64,000 nt of DNA from Verrucomicrobiia bacterium (GCA_019634635.1 JAHCBB010000008.1:1-64000); one strand, 5' to 3'. Positions 56,004-64,000 are shown, counted from the first letter of the stretch. A program made the numbers and translations. The notes: generated by a model not told the origin, from the sequence alone.

Positions 56004-56041
56004 GAGAGGTGTCAGCAGACCGAAATCGGGTCAGGGTCGGA

Positions 56042-57199
56042 ATGAACATGAAAACGCTTACCACATCCACGTCTGCCGAATCGGCAGCCACAGCCTCCAG
56101 ACCTGCGGCCTCCACAGAGCGATCCGCAAGCCCCGGAACGGGTCCGGCACCCCCGCGGCCCTACCGCCAGATCAAGCTGGCGTTGGATGTCCACGCCGGG
56201 GATCTCATGGTCGTCCGCATGGTCGAGGGGGCCAAACCGCAGACGCCCCAGAAGATGAGCGTCACGCGCCTCCTGGAATGGGTGGTGGAACAGAGGGCCC
56301 AGGCCGAGGAGGTGTTCAGTTGCTACGAAGCCGGCCCGACGGGATTCTGGCTGCACCGCCAGCTCATCGCCCGGGGTGTGGTGAATTACGTCATCTGCCC
56401 CACCTGCCTGGATACCCGGCGTGCCGGGGTGAACAACGACCGGACCGATGCCCTCGAACTGGCCACGCGTCCGGATCGCTACCGCGCCGGTAATGACAAG
56501 GCGCTGTCCATCGTTCACGTCTCTACCGAGGCGGAGGAGCAGAAGCGGGCGCGAAAACGTCAGCGCCAGCAACTGCGTGAACAACGACTGAGCCTGGCCG
56601 CCCAAGGACGCTGCCTGATGCTGCTGAATGGACGACGCGAAACCAACCACTGGTGGAAGGCCGGGCGGTGGGAGGTCCTGAAGGCGACCTTGGAACCCTA
56701 GCAGGTCAAACGTATGGAAGTTTTTCATCCGCTGATCCTGGCGACGGATCAGGCCGTGCGCGCCCTCAGCGGACTCGTCGAGCGGGATGCCCCCGCGGTG
56801 ATGCCCAAGGGCATGGGGCGACTGACGCACGAGAACGTCCAAGCCGAGGTCGTGGACTGGAATCGCTTCAAGAACCGGCGGCAGGTAGGCAGCTATGCCG
56901 GCCTGACCGATGGAGTGAGCGCCTCCGGGGAAGGCCACGCGGACCTGAGCATCACCAAGTCGGGCAATCGGCATTTGCGGACCGAACGGGTGGAGCTGGC
57001 GTGGCGGATCCTGCTCTTCCAGCCGGACTACTATCTGGTCCGCAAGTGGCATCCCGTGCTGCTCAATCCCAAGGCCCACGCCCGGGCGCGGAAACGGGCC
57101 ATCGTGGCCTTCGCCCGACAACTGCTGGTGGACCTCTGGCGATGGAAGACCGGACGCCGCACCCCTGAACAACTGGGTTGGGTGATGACCGCCGGTTGA
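56042..57199 (+). pseudogene. IS110-family transposase interrupted by one in-frame stop
   Basis: One frame of 385 codons with a TAG at 56,699-56,701. The N-terminal part is the DEDD RuvC-like domain (K-L-A-L-D-V-H-A-G-D, then E-A-G-P-T-G-F-W-L and N-D-R-T-D-A-L-E-L-A). The C-terminal part after the stop is the Transposase_20 region (V-D-W-N-R-F-K-N-R-R-Q-V-G-S-Y, then the invariant Ser-rich S-I-T-K-S-G-N). No frameshift is needed; only the amber codon breaks it. IS110 elements have no terminal inverted repeats, so ends are not set. Confidence 0.85.
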
Positions 57200-57690
57200 A
57201 GCCTTCGGCTCCGTCTCCCCAATGGCTGAACTCCCTTTCTCCGTATTCTCTTTCCGGAAAACGGCGCGCGACCCGTTCAAATTCCTGGCCTTCCAAGGCC
57301 GTCTGGTAGACTGGGCGCGCTCGTTTTCCCACCTTTGTCGGTTACGGACATCACCATCGTCGGCGCACTTCCCGAAGCGAACGACCCGGATAGCAGGTTG
57401 TGACGCCGAAGCCAAGGCGGCCACATGGTAGGAAAAACGTTGGATCGGAAGGGACCACGGTGCGAGCGGCGGAACCATCCGGGGAAGCCAGCTCAACCGA
57501 TCAAGACCCGATCGAAATTGCCCGGGCGGCGAGGGAATCAAAGAAGCATTTAGGGATAGGAACATTCGCGGCCCGGCCTGGGGGTAGTTTCAAAGGGCAG
57601 GTGCTGCTCAGATTGAAAAGAAACGATGCCTCATAAAATCAGCATCGAACTTCAGAAACCCCAAAACTCGCCCTTGACCCAATACATAGC
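57200..57690. other. intergenic, no gene supported
   Basis: Downstream of the IS110 transposase. Short frames exist on both strands without recognisable motifs; probably IS flank and decayed sequence. Confidence 0.5.
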
Positions 57691-58020
57691 AGGAATTTGG
57701 TTTTTGCGCCTCGCCGGGAGAGGGAGATTTGATTCTGCTGACCCGACCGTTTTGGAAGTTCACTTCGCAATTTTCCCGGTGTCAACTTTCGATTTTCGCC
57801 TGCGGCGAGCCTTCTCCCAAGCCGTAGCGAGTCGAGTGGCTGTCGAAGGCCGCCAGAGGGGGGGGCAGGGCGCCGAGTACCCTGTCCGTTTCTAGGACGC
57901 AGCTCGCGGGCTGGCGTCCATCGGCTGAGGGGCTTCAGTCCGCGAGGATATTCTCGTAGTCCGGCATCGGGGGGCGATCAGGAATTCGCCGTCATGGAGA
58001 GGCGCGGGATCGTCGCGCTA
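57691..58020. repeat. IS91 3'-end remnant (copy A)
   Basis: About 330 bases matching 63,229-63,562 in the same orientation. The right part corresponds to the last codons of an IS91-type transposase (minus strand D-D-P-A-P-L-H-D-G-E-F-L-I) with a small deletion; the left part is the conserved downstream end beginning AGGAATTTGG. The body of the transposase is absent. Confidence 0.75.
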
Positions 58021-58067
58021 AGAAACGGACATCGGGGGATCCGGTGGGGTAATTCACGAAAGTGGGC

Positions 58068-58589
58068 TCAAGATGACTTTGTGTGGGTGGAAGGAAGGGG
58101 ATCTGGGAGGTTAAAGTCGAGATGAGAACCGATGAGGTAGATGATGGCGGTGAAGTACTCGACGGACTTGAAGCCGCGAGCCTTGCGCTTGGCATTCTGG
58201 ATGAGGCCGTTGATCGCTTCAGCGGCTCCGTTGGTGATGCGGGTCCTGAGGTAGGCGACCACGCCGTCCCAGTGGTTGCGGATCGTGCGGGCCACCTGCT
58301 TCATCTCCGGGATGCGGGATCGGGCCACCCAGCTGCACCACCACTTGAGATCGGCCTCGGCCGCCCGGGCATCCGTCTGGGCCATGATCGTGCGCAGGGC
58401 ATCGACATGGTTGAAGGCTTTGCCGGTCTGGAGCTGGCCCGAGCAGACCCGTTGGCGGATCCGCTGCTGCTCCGCGGTGAGCTGACCCTCCGGCTTGAGC
58501 AACGCCCACCGGGCGCCTTGGAGTTCCTCAGGAAATTCGCGGCGCTCCCGACGCCGCACCTCGTCCAACGCCCGGGTGGCCAGTTGAAC
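58068..58589 (-). pseudogene. C-terminal fragment of ISL3-family transposase
   Basis: About 170 codons on the minus strand: L-A-T-R-A-L-D-E-V-R-R at the right edge, then W-S-W/C-S-W-V-A-R-S-R-I-P and the ISL3 C-terminal signature N-G-A-A-E-A-I-N-G-L-I-Q and A-R-G-F-K-S. The first 200 or more residues (zinc finger, helix-turn-helix and first catalytic Asp region) are gone; the frame is cut exactly at the IS66 end at 58,590. Confidence 0.8.
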
Positions 58590-58668
58590 GTAAGCGGTAA
58601 GGCAGGTGCATGTCCCCGCCGCTGATTGCGGCGGGGCGCTGCTCCTGAACTTCGTGGGGGCCTCAGGC

Positions 58669-60388
58669 TCAGGCCGGTGCCGGAGGAGGCTGCTTCCAGT
58701 TTTCGGGCAGGACCTCGTCGATCTGCGTGATGTTCATCCCCGGCAACCGCCGGAGCACATCGCTGAGGTACTCCTGCGGATTGATCCCGCGCCGCCGGCA
58801 ACTGATGATCACCGAGTAAATCACCGCACTGCGCCATCCGGCATCCGGGTGCCCGATGAAGAGCCATCGTCTCCGCCCCACCGCCGGCCCTCGAATCGAG
58901 TTTTCCACCAGATTGTTGTCGATTTCGAAGCGGCCCGATTCCAGATACCCGATCAGGGCCTCGTACTCGTTGAGCAGGTAGCTGACGGCTTTTCCCAGGC
59001 TGCTTTGGGGCAGGAGTTGCGGTTGCAGCGCGCAGCGCCTTCGCCCGGAGCGACTCCCACAGCGGGGCCGCCTTTTGCCGCCGAACTTCGTACCGATCCT
59101 CCGCACTCATGGCCTTCAGCTCACGTTCCAGCCGGTAGAGCCTCCGAAACAGGCCGATGAACTCGATGGCACGGGCATCTCCCTCCCGCACCGCACGGCA
59201 GAACTTGCGCCGCGAACGAGCGGCACATCCGATGCGCCTGAGCGTCCGGATCACCTTCTTGAGCGAATCGTACACCTCATAGGCATCGGTTTGGATCGTG
59301 CCCTCAAACGCCCCGAGTTGTGCACAGGGGGCACGGCGTCCGCGGGTGTCCTGGAAATCCAGGTACACGTCCCCGCCCGGAACGGCGTAAAACCAGAGAT
59401 AGCCCCTGGCGCATTTCCCCTTCACCTCCGGATCCAGCACGCGGACCGGCGTCTCATCAACCTGGAGATAGCCCCCCTGCTTCATCCGTTCGAACATCCG
59501 CCTCACCACCGGCTGGAGCACAAAGGCAATCTGCTCCACCCACTGGACCATCTGCTGACGGGGAATCACGACCCCGTGGCGTTCGCGGAAGATCCGTTCC
59601 AGCGTGTAGTAGGCGACGTGGTCGTCGAAGCGCGCGAGGAGCAGGTGGACCGCCAGTCCCGTCCCCAGTTTGCTCTGCGGCAGCAGCCGAGGCGGCAGGG
59701 GCGCAATCCTCACGCCGCCACACCCGCATTGGCAGCCGTACTTTGGACGGACCGTCCGGCGGCAAACCACCTTGGCCGGCACATACTCCAGCTCCTCGCT
59801 GACCTCCTCACCGAGGCACACACGGGTCTTGCCGCACTGCGGGCAGGCATCCAGTCCCTCGGGTTCGAGCACGACCGTCTCCCGTTCGAGATGGTCGGGC
59901 ATGGGGTGGCGCCGGCGACGTTTCCTGGCGGGCTTCTCCTCCTCGTCCTCGAGGACGTCGTCGCTGACGGGGGGGTCGCGCTGCGCCTGTTCCTTGAGGT
60001 CCTCCTCCAGTTCCCCGAGTTGGGCCTCTTGCTCCGGGTTGAGCGTGTCGGACTTCTCACCGAAGAGCTGGCGACGCAACTCCTCCAACTCCTTCAGCGC
60101 CTCCTCCAGTTGGGCCTCCAGCCCGTTCTTCAGGACCTCCAGTTCCTGATTCTTCGCCTGCAGACGTTCGGCATCCTCCTTCCATCGAGCCACCTCGGCT
60201 TCACGTTGCTCGTATTCCTGGCTCCGGCGGAGGCTCTCGGCCTGGAGCTTTGCGTACGCACCCCTCAGCCGGGCCGCCTCGGCTTGCCCCTGATCTCGTT
60301 CCGCTTTGAGCCGGTCCAGTTCGCCTTGCAGGGCCTTCAGTTGTTCTTGGAACCGGCCCATCTCGGGTGATGAATCCGATGGCTTCAT
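58669..60388 (-). pseudogene. IS66 transposase TnpC, frameshifted
   Basis: From ATG 60388: N-terminal leucine-zipper-like coiled coil (about 5-120), zinc finger with C-P-Q-C-G-K, and the DDE core with Q-V-D-E-T-P-V-R-V-L and I-Q-T-D-A-Y-E-V-Y. Near 59,033 the frame must move by one base to continue as L-L-P-Q-S-S-L-G-K-A and then the catalytic-Glu region E-I-D-N-N-L-V-E-N-S-I-R-G to the normal C terminus at 58,669. Without the shift the protein loses its last catalytic residue. Overlaps the DUF4338 gene by 4 bases. Confidence 0.88.
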
Positions 60389-61263
60389 GCCCTCAGCTCC
60401 TTTCGAAAGTCCGCCTGCAACGGCAACACGAACACCTCCTTGACCGGCACTCGCAGCGTGCGCTCCCGATCCTGCCGGCTGCGGCCGGTCGTCCTGCCCA
60501 GCGCCTGCCAGTTGGCGGCCCGGTAGCAGGTGCCCCGGAATCGTTCCCCCTCCACGAAGCTTTCCAGCAGGACCACCGGATGGCCGTACTTGTCCTTCCA
60601 GTCGGCGGCGATGCGCCGGGCCACCGCACCCAGCAGGTGGCTGGCCAGGTGAGACACCTGCACCCAGGGCAGGATCAGGAAGCGGCTCTGATTGGCGATC
60701 CTGCCCAACCCCACCTCCCGCTGCCGGGGGCTCCAGCCAATCCACCGGTCGCGCACTGCGCACTTCCACGCCGCGGCCCCGAACACCATTACCGCCAGCA
60801 GTCGCCCGGCGGCGTCGCGTGCCGCGTAGTGCAGGCTCTCCCCAACCGGGGCCCGGTATCCCAGGTAGTGAAAGCTTGCCAACGCCGACCGCACCTCGGC
60901 CCGATCCCCGGTGCGGGTGCTGACTTCCTCGATGCGCACGCCCCACGCAAGGCTGGACAGGCTTCCGGTGATCGGTGAGGTGTCCCAGAGGCGCGGAGGC
61001 GGGGGCGCAAGGCGATGGCGGTTGGGCGACACGATGCGCGGCGGCGGCAGCTGGATCCATTCCCGCTGGTGCAGCTTGCCGAGCAGCGTACGGGCCGCCA
61101 TGTCCTTCCACTCACCGCGGTCGGTGCGCCAGTTCCAGAGCGAGCACAACTCCCGCGACAAGCGGTAACGACTCCACTCCGGGTGGCTGCCAATCAGTTC
61201 CCGAATCCGGACGACGTCCGACGGCTCGATGCGCCGTCCCTGGAGGATGCATGCGCGGGTCAT
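60385..61263 (-). CDS. DUF4338 / DruA-like protein inside IS66 element
   Basis: 292 residues from ATG 61263 (an ATG 42 bases upstream is possible but adds a non-conserved leader). The family motifs are all present: F-H-Y-L-G-Y-R-A-P-V-G-E-S at 131-143, F-G-A-A-A-W-K-C-A-V-R-D-R-W-I-G-W at 161-177, N-Q-S-R-F-L-I-L-P-W at 191-200, L-L-E-S-F-V-E at 232-238 and G-T-C-Y-R-A-A-N-W at 244-252. DUF4338 is the domain of DruA, a component of the Druantia anti-phage system whose biochemical role is unclear. The gene starts 52 bases after tnpB and its stop overlaps the tnpC start (ATGA), so it is built into the transposase operon. No druE-type helicase is near. Confidence 0.85.
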   Translation of the reverse strand: MTRACILQGRRIEPSDVVRIRELIGSHPEWSRYRLSRELCSLWNWRTDRGEWKDMAARTLLGKLHQREWIQLPPPRIVSPNRHRLAPPPPRLWDTSPITGSLSSLAWGVRIEEVSTRTGDRAEVRSALASFHYLGYRAPVGESLHYAARDAAGRLLAVMVFGAAAWKCAVRDRWIGWSPRQREVGLGRIANQSRFLILPWVQVSHLASHLLGAVARRIAADWKDKYGHPVVLLESFVEGERFRGTCYRAANWQALGRTTGRSRQDRERTLRVPVKEVFVLPLQADFRKELRA

Positions 61264-61315
61264 GAGTCCGAAGATGATCGGCGCCGGGAGCAGAGTCCAG
61301 CTCAAACTTTGCGGA

Positions 61316-61651
61316 TCATCGCCGATACCAGCCCGGCTTTTCGCGCACCTGCAGGCCCGCCACCAGGGCGGTGAGCTGGTCGGAGCGCAGCGTCAACGCG
61401 GGCCCTTCTCCGCGCGGCCAGTCGAAGGAATTTCGCTCCAATCGTTTGGTCGCCAGCCACAGCCCGCTGCCGTCCCACCACAGCAGCCGCAGGCGGTTCC
61501 GACGACGATTAGTGAACACGAAGAGCCCGCCCTCCAGGACCTCTCGCCGGAGGACACCCCGGACGTGACTGGTCAGTCCGTCGAACCCCCGGCGAAAGTC
61601 CACAGGTTCCACCGCGACGAACACCCGCAGGCTGGCGGTCTCGATCAGCAT
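61316..61651 (-). CDS. tnpB: IS66 accessory protein TnpB
   Basis: 111 residues from ATG 61651. Signature V-D-F-R-R-G-F-D-G-L, then F-V-F-T-N-R-R-R-N-R-L-R-L-L-W-W-D-G-S-G and L-x-W-P, the complete IS66 Orf2 pattern. Required with TnpA for IS66 transposition; mechanism unknown. Overlaps the end of tnpA by 7 bases. Confidence 0.92.
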   Translation of the reverse strand: MLIETASLRVFVAVEPVDFRRGFDGLTSHVRGVLRREVLEGGLFVFTNRRRNRLRLLWWDGSGLWLATKRLERNSFDWPRGEGPALTLRSDQLTALVAGLQVREKPGWYRR

Positions 61652-62037
61652 GGGCGGCGGATCGCTTGGGCCAGGGCCCCGATCCATGCCGGATCGGTGT
61701 CCCGACGGACCCGCAGACAGGTGCCGTCCCTCCACGCGATCTCCGCGTCCCAGCCGCCCCCGGGATCCGGGGGCGACCGACGGACCCACTCGACCTCGCG
61801 GAACATGGGTTCCGCGGGCCGCAGTACGTCGGCGGCCTTCCGGGACTTGGCCCCGCGCCCCCCGTAGATCCAGTAATGAAGCTGCGATGCCCTCAGGCCA
61901 TGTACCTCAGCAAACCGACGGAGTCCCAGATCTCCCTCCCGGTACCTCTGCACCCACCGCTGCCGCTCCGCCGCGGGGACGGAGGCCCTCAGTGCAACGC
62001 ATTCCGTGTTCATCCTCCCAGCCTGCCACACCATCAA
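61645..62037 (-). CDS. tnpA: IS66 accessory protein TnpA
   Basis: 130 residues (ATG 62037; ATG 62013 possible). Helix-turn-helix region R-W-V-Q-R-Y-R-E-G-D-L-G-L-R-R-F-A, then L-R-A-S-Q-L-H-Y-W and a C-terminal domain ending near L-A-Q-A-I-R, as in IS66 Orf1 proteins. First gene of the IS operon, 34 bases inside the right terminal repeat. Confidence 0.85.
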   Translation of the reverse strand: MMVWQAGRMNTECVALRASVPAAERQRWVQRYREGDLGLRRFAEVHGLRASQLHYWIYGGRGAKSRKAADVLRPAEPMFREVEWVRRSPPDPGGGWDAEIAWRDGTCLRVRRDTDPAWIGALAQAIRRPC

Positions 62038-62071
62038 CCCCTCCGGTAGATGCGCTCCCCTTACCGCTTAC

Positions 62072-62513
62072 GATTCAGGAGTGCCTTTAGTGTGGCCATG
62101 GTGAGGGGGGCTGTTGGTGGTGTCGTTGATCCCTTTGTCCGCTCGATGATACACCATGGGTCGCCCCTCACCATCCCCCCTCCCCTCGGGAGCCCAGGCG
62201 CCCTCGGCACACCCGGGAGCGGTCGAGCGCTGGCGCGGCGAGCGGCGGCGACGGGCTTCCGAGCCACAGCTCGCGTCGCCGCCGGTCGCCACTGCGTAAC
62301 GGACTCGCCTGCGCCAGCGCACTTCGCCCCAACGCGTCCCATGGCCGGACGGTTCCCCTTCAAACTCTCTCCCCACCCGCTCTCAATCCCCAGTTTTCAC
62401 CCACAAATTCTGCTGAAGAGCCCATTTTGGTTTCATTGGTGTGGCTATAATGCTTTCGGCATACGGTATTATAAATTTTGTTTTGCAATCAATAAATCAA
62501 GTAAGATAAAATG
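62072..62513. other. intergenic, GC-rich then AT-rich, no gene seen
   Basis: To about 62,360 the DNA is GC-rich with many short palindromes; from there it changes to AT-rich sequence continuous with the small membrane gene. Frames on both strands lack recognisable content. Confidence 0.5.
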
Positions 62514-62536
62514 AAAAGCGACCGCAGGTCGCTTTT
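62514..62536 (-). terminator. strong intrinsic terminator, probably bidirectional
   Basis: AAAAGCGACC - GCA - GGTCGCTTTT: perfect 10-bp arms around a 3-base loop, followed by more T on the plus strand. It lies 10 bases past the stop of the small membrane gene and, on the minus strand, is followed by A/T-rich sequence. The clearest terminator in the window. Confidence 0.9.
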
Positions 62537-62545
62537 TTGTTTTGG

Positions 62546-62953
62546 TTAATCTTTCCAGAAATCAACAGTCCCGTATACATCGGGACCGTGGTGCTTCGGG
62601 TCTACTCTGATTTCAAACGATGACACAGGTCCATCTTCCAAAACCAAGGGTGGCCCATCGGGTGGAACATCATAAATCATGCTCTTATTCACCCTGACTT
62701 GGAGGAATAGACCTGGCCTTTGAGTCACATTGACCCAATGCACTCGCTCATTGCGAGCGTCGAGTGCTCTATAGATATCTTTTGACCAGGATGTTGTCAT
62801 CACGGTCATGGACATCCTTGGTTTCGTCTTCAGCTCTTCAAGGTGTCTCACTTGCACCTTTTGCTTTTCGTGCTCGAGGGAAGACTCTTTCCACCAGTTG
62901 TATACAAACGGCGAAAGGAGGATGAGTACTACGAGAATGATAAGGTTTTTCAT
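62546..62953 (-). CDS. small membrane-anchored protein, unknown function
   Basis: 135 residues from ATG 62953. One N-terminal helix (about 3-20), then W-W-K-E-S-S-L-E-H-E-K-Q-K-V (charged coiled-coil-like) and a small beta-rich domain with no recognised fold. GC is lower than the chromosome. A frameshifted paralogue sits at 55,024-55,122 directly coupled to an SPFH-like gene, so this copy probably lost the same partner when IS91-type sequence was inserted 14 bases upstream. Confidence 0.7.
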   Translation of the reverse strand: MKNLIILVVLILLSPFVYNWWKESSLEHEKQKVQVRHLEELKTKPRMSMTVMTTSWSKDIYRALDARNERVHWVNVTQRPGLFLQVRVNKSMIYDVPPDGPPLVLEDGPVSSFEIRVDPKHHGPDVYGTVDFWKD

Positions 62954-62966
62954 TGGATGAACTGTT

Positions 62967-62999
62967 AGGAATTTGGTTTTTACGCTTCGCCCGGAGAGA
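62967..62999. repeat. short copy of the IS91-type end sequence
   Basis: AGGAATTTGGTTTTTACGCT and following bases match the starts of the IS91 remnant at 57,691 and of the IS91 end at 63,229. Confidence 0.6.
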
Positions 63000-63204
63000 A
63001 CTGGGCGTCCGACAGTGCCTCGAGGAACGCATCGCGGTCGCCCTGTGCAGGCTTGATGCTCACGATTGAGGCGGGGACCAGGGCATCGGGGAACGTGTCC
63101 TCGTTGACCCCCACGGCGGCGTCCTCTTTGTTGTCCTCACGCGGGGGGTTCTCGGCGACGATGGCCCGCCACTTCTTGCGAGGCAACGCGGTCAACAACA
63201 CCAC
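62980..63204 (-). CDS. possible phage tail-assembly-chaperone-like fragment
   Basis: 74 codons. R-K-K-W-R-A-I-V-A-E-N-P-P-R, then D-A-A-V-G-V-N-E-D-T-F-P-D-A-L-V-P-A-S-I-V, resembles the pattern of tail assembly chaperones of actinobacterial phages. The start and the last codons run into IS91-end sequence on both sides, so it is a truncated passenger, not a working gene. Family assignment from memory of the pattern only. Confidence 0.35.
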   Translation of the reverse strand: MVLLTALPRKKWRAIVAENPPREDNKEDAAVGVNEDTFPDALVPASIVSIKPAQGDRDAFLEALSDAQFSPGEA

Positions 63205-63228
63205 GGCGGCACGCTTACTACTACTGGT

Positions 63229-63562
63229 AGGAAATTGGTTTTTTGACGCTTCGCCGGGAAAGGGAGATTTGGTTGCACTGCCCCGATCTTCAAAGTGAGT
63301 TCAATTCGCGATTTGAGCGGTGTCAACTGCCAATTTTCGCCTGCGGCGAAGCTTCTCCGAGGCGGGAGAGGGTCGAGGGGCTGTCGAAGGCCGCCAGAGG
63401 GGGCAGGGATCCCAGTGCACTACCCGATTCCAGGGTGTCGCTTGCAGGCTGGCGTCCATCGGCTGAGCAGGCTTCAGTCGGTGAGGACGTTCTCGTAGTC
63501 CGGCATCGGGGAGGTCTCGATCAGGAACTCGCCATCGTGGAGAGGCGCGGGATCGTCGCCTT
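63229..63562. repeat. IS91 3'-end region (copy B)
   Basis: Matches 57,691-58,020. It comprises the last ~30 codons of the transposase at 63,474 plus about 245 bases downstream, the part of IS91 that contains oriIS. Confidence 0.7.
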
Positions 63563-64000
63563 GTGGGACGGATACTAGAAGCTGCAGACCGGAGGCTGGA
63601 GGAGGAGGTGGGGGCCGCGCCGGGGCGAAGGTGGCGGGTCCACACCACAGATTGAGATGGCGGAGGATTTTCTCGATGGCGGCGGGCTCTTCGATCAGGG
63701 CGATGAAGCGCATCGCCTTGCCGCATTCGGGGCATTGGAGGGGATCGGTATGCCACGCCTGCCGGATGAAATCCCGCCACTTGCGGGCGGGCAGCTTGGC
63801 CGGTGGAGGCGGAGAGCCCTTGGGCCAAGCCACCTTCGCGGCGGGATTGGCGCGACTCCGGCAGCCGCGGCTCTTGTTCGAACACAGGCCGTAGTACCGG
63901 ATCATTTGGGCACCCCGGTCGGGGATGTGCTGCGAGAGTGCGGCCAGGAAGTCCTCCGCGGCGAAGACCTCAAAGTTGCGGTGGACCTTGGCATTGAGCC
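63474..64000 (-). CDS. IS91-family Y2 transposase, C-terminal part (5' end outside window)
   Basis: Open on the minus strand from the right edge: D-F-L-A-A-L-S-Q-H-I-P-D-R-G-A-Q, then M-I-R-Y-Y-G-L-C-S-N-K-S-R-G-C and a late zinc-knuckle C-P-E-C-G-K-A-M-R-F-I-A-L-I-E, the characteristic C-terminal half of IS91/ISCR transposases. The HUH and two-Tyr catalytic segment lies mostly outside the window. These move by rolling-circle transposition and can carry along flanking DNA. The last 18 residues are D-G-E-F-L-I-E-T-S-P-M-P-D-Y and following. Confidence 0.85.
   Translation of the reverse strand, partial: LNAKVHRNFEVFAAEDFLAALSQHIPDRGAQMIRYYGLCSNKSRGCRSRANPAAKVAWPKGSPPPPAKLPARKWRDFIRQAWHTDPLQCPECGKAMRFIALIEEPAAIEKILRHLNLWCGPATFAPARPPPPPPASGLQLLVSVPQGDDPAPLHDGEFLIETSPMPDYENVLTD

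Larger units (their letters stand above)
58590..62071 (-). mobile_element. IS66-family element carrying a DruA-like (DUF4338) gene
   Basis: About 3.48 kb. The left end begins GTAAGCGGTAAGG and the right end finishes CCTTACCGCTTAC, a perfect 13-bp terminal inverted repeat starting GTAA as usual for IS66. Gene order on the minus strand: tnpA, tnpB, DUF4338 gene, tnpC. The flanking 8 bases differ (AGTTGAAC and GATTCAGG), so no target duplication remains, and the ISL3 fragment at the left does not resume at the right; the locus has been rearranged since insertion. Confidence 0.85.

Noticed and set aside
56012..57565. 517-codon minus-strand frame across the IS110 element
   Set aside because: Shadow: it reads through the point where the true transposase has a stop, and has no motif; the plus strand has full IS110 signatures.
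59030..59047. Programmed frameshift in IS66 tnpC
   Set aside because: IS66 tnpC is normally one frame and no slippery run with downstream structure was seen; mutation is simpler.
58301..61111. Single 936-codon minus-strand frame spanning the IS66 element
   Set aside because: It is a mix of out-of-frame DUF4338 sequence, true tnpC sequence and out-of-frame ISL3 sequence, not one fusion protein.

Overview
The window reads as high-GC chromosomal DNA of a Gram-negative bacterium, most likely a member of the Verrucomicrobiota. The pointers are a eukaryote-like Ser/Thr kinase fused to a beta-propeller region, a Kelch/PQQ-like propeller secreted protein, LVIVD-repeat surface proteins, an outer-membrane barrel with a capsule-type export system, and the overall codon style. 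This placement is an inference from gene content; there is no rRNA or other phylogenetic marker in the window, and no tRNA or CRISPR array was seen.

From 1 to about 46.2 kb the DNA is densely coding chromosome. 1-20.5 kb holds housekeeping genes (RluA-type pseudouridine synthase, SurA/PpiD-like chaperone, ABC-F ATPase, trmB, ruvA, a DUF374 acyltransferase, a DnaJ-type cochaperone, cinA, gluconokinase) mixed with a two-gene glucosylglycerate-type unit (GT81-like synthase plus GH13 phosphorylase), an Asp/Asn beta-hydroxylase, a FIST protein, an esterase-gluconolactonase fusion and a DadA-like oxidase. 20.7-28.1 kb is an envelope block: outer-membrane barrel, Wza-like export protein and Wzc-like tyrosine autokinase, then a PilT ATPase and a GT4 glycosyltransferase. 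28.2-38.6 kb has YqeY, a UVR-motif protein, rsmI, secreted propeller and EF-hand proteins, a PMI-like cupin and the large kinase. 38.7-46.2 kb is a regulated catabolic locus: a phosphodiesterase-type enzyme diverges from a GntR regulator that leads a tight operon of CoA-acylating semialdehyde dehydrogenase, zinc dehydrogenase, aldehyde dehydrogenase and class II aldolase. A perfect 15-bp palindrome sits exactly on the regulator's start.

From about 46.2 kb coding density falls, and from 48.4 kb the window becomes an insertion-rich island. It contains an inverted repeat block, a PepSY-like lipoprotein and an LVIVD-repeat protein. After these come a remnant of an SLC13 transporter, two tandem copies (about 1.17 kb period) of a REP-associated Y1 transposase, an AT-richer SPFH-like gene followed by a broken small membrane gene, and an IS110 transposase with one in-frame stop. 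The right end has an IS91 remnant, an ISL3 fragment, a 3.5-kb IS66 element, an intact paralogue of the small membrane gene with a strong terminator, a possible phage fragment, and an IS91 transposase running off the right edge.

The most interesting item is the IS66 element (58,590-62,071). Between tnpB and tnpC it carries an intact DUF4338 gene, the family of DruA from the Druantia anti-phage system, while its own tnpC is frameshifted. Second is the SPFH-like gene plus small membrane protein, a translationally coupled pair present in a broken and an intact (partial) copy either side of the insertion elements.
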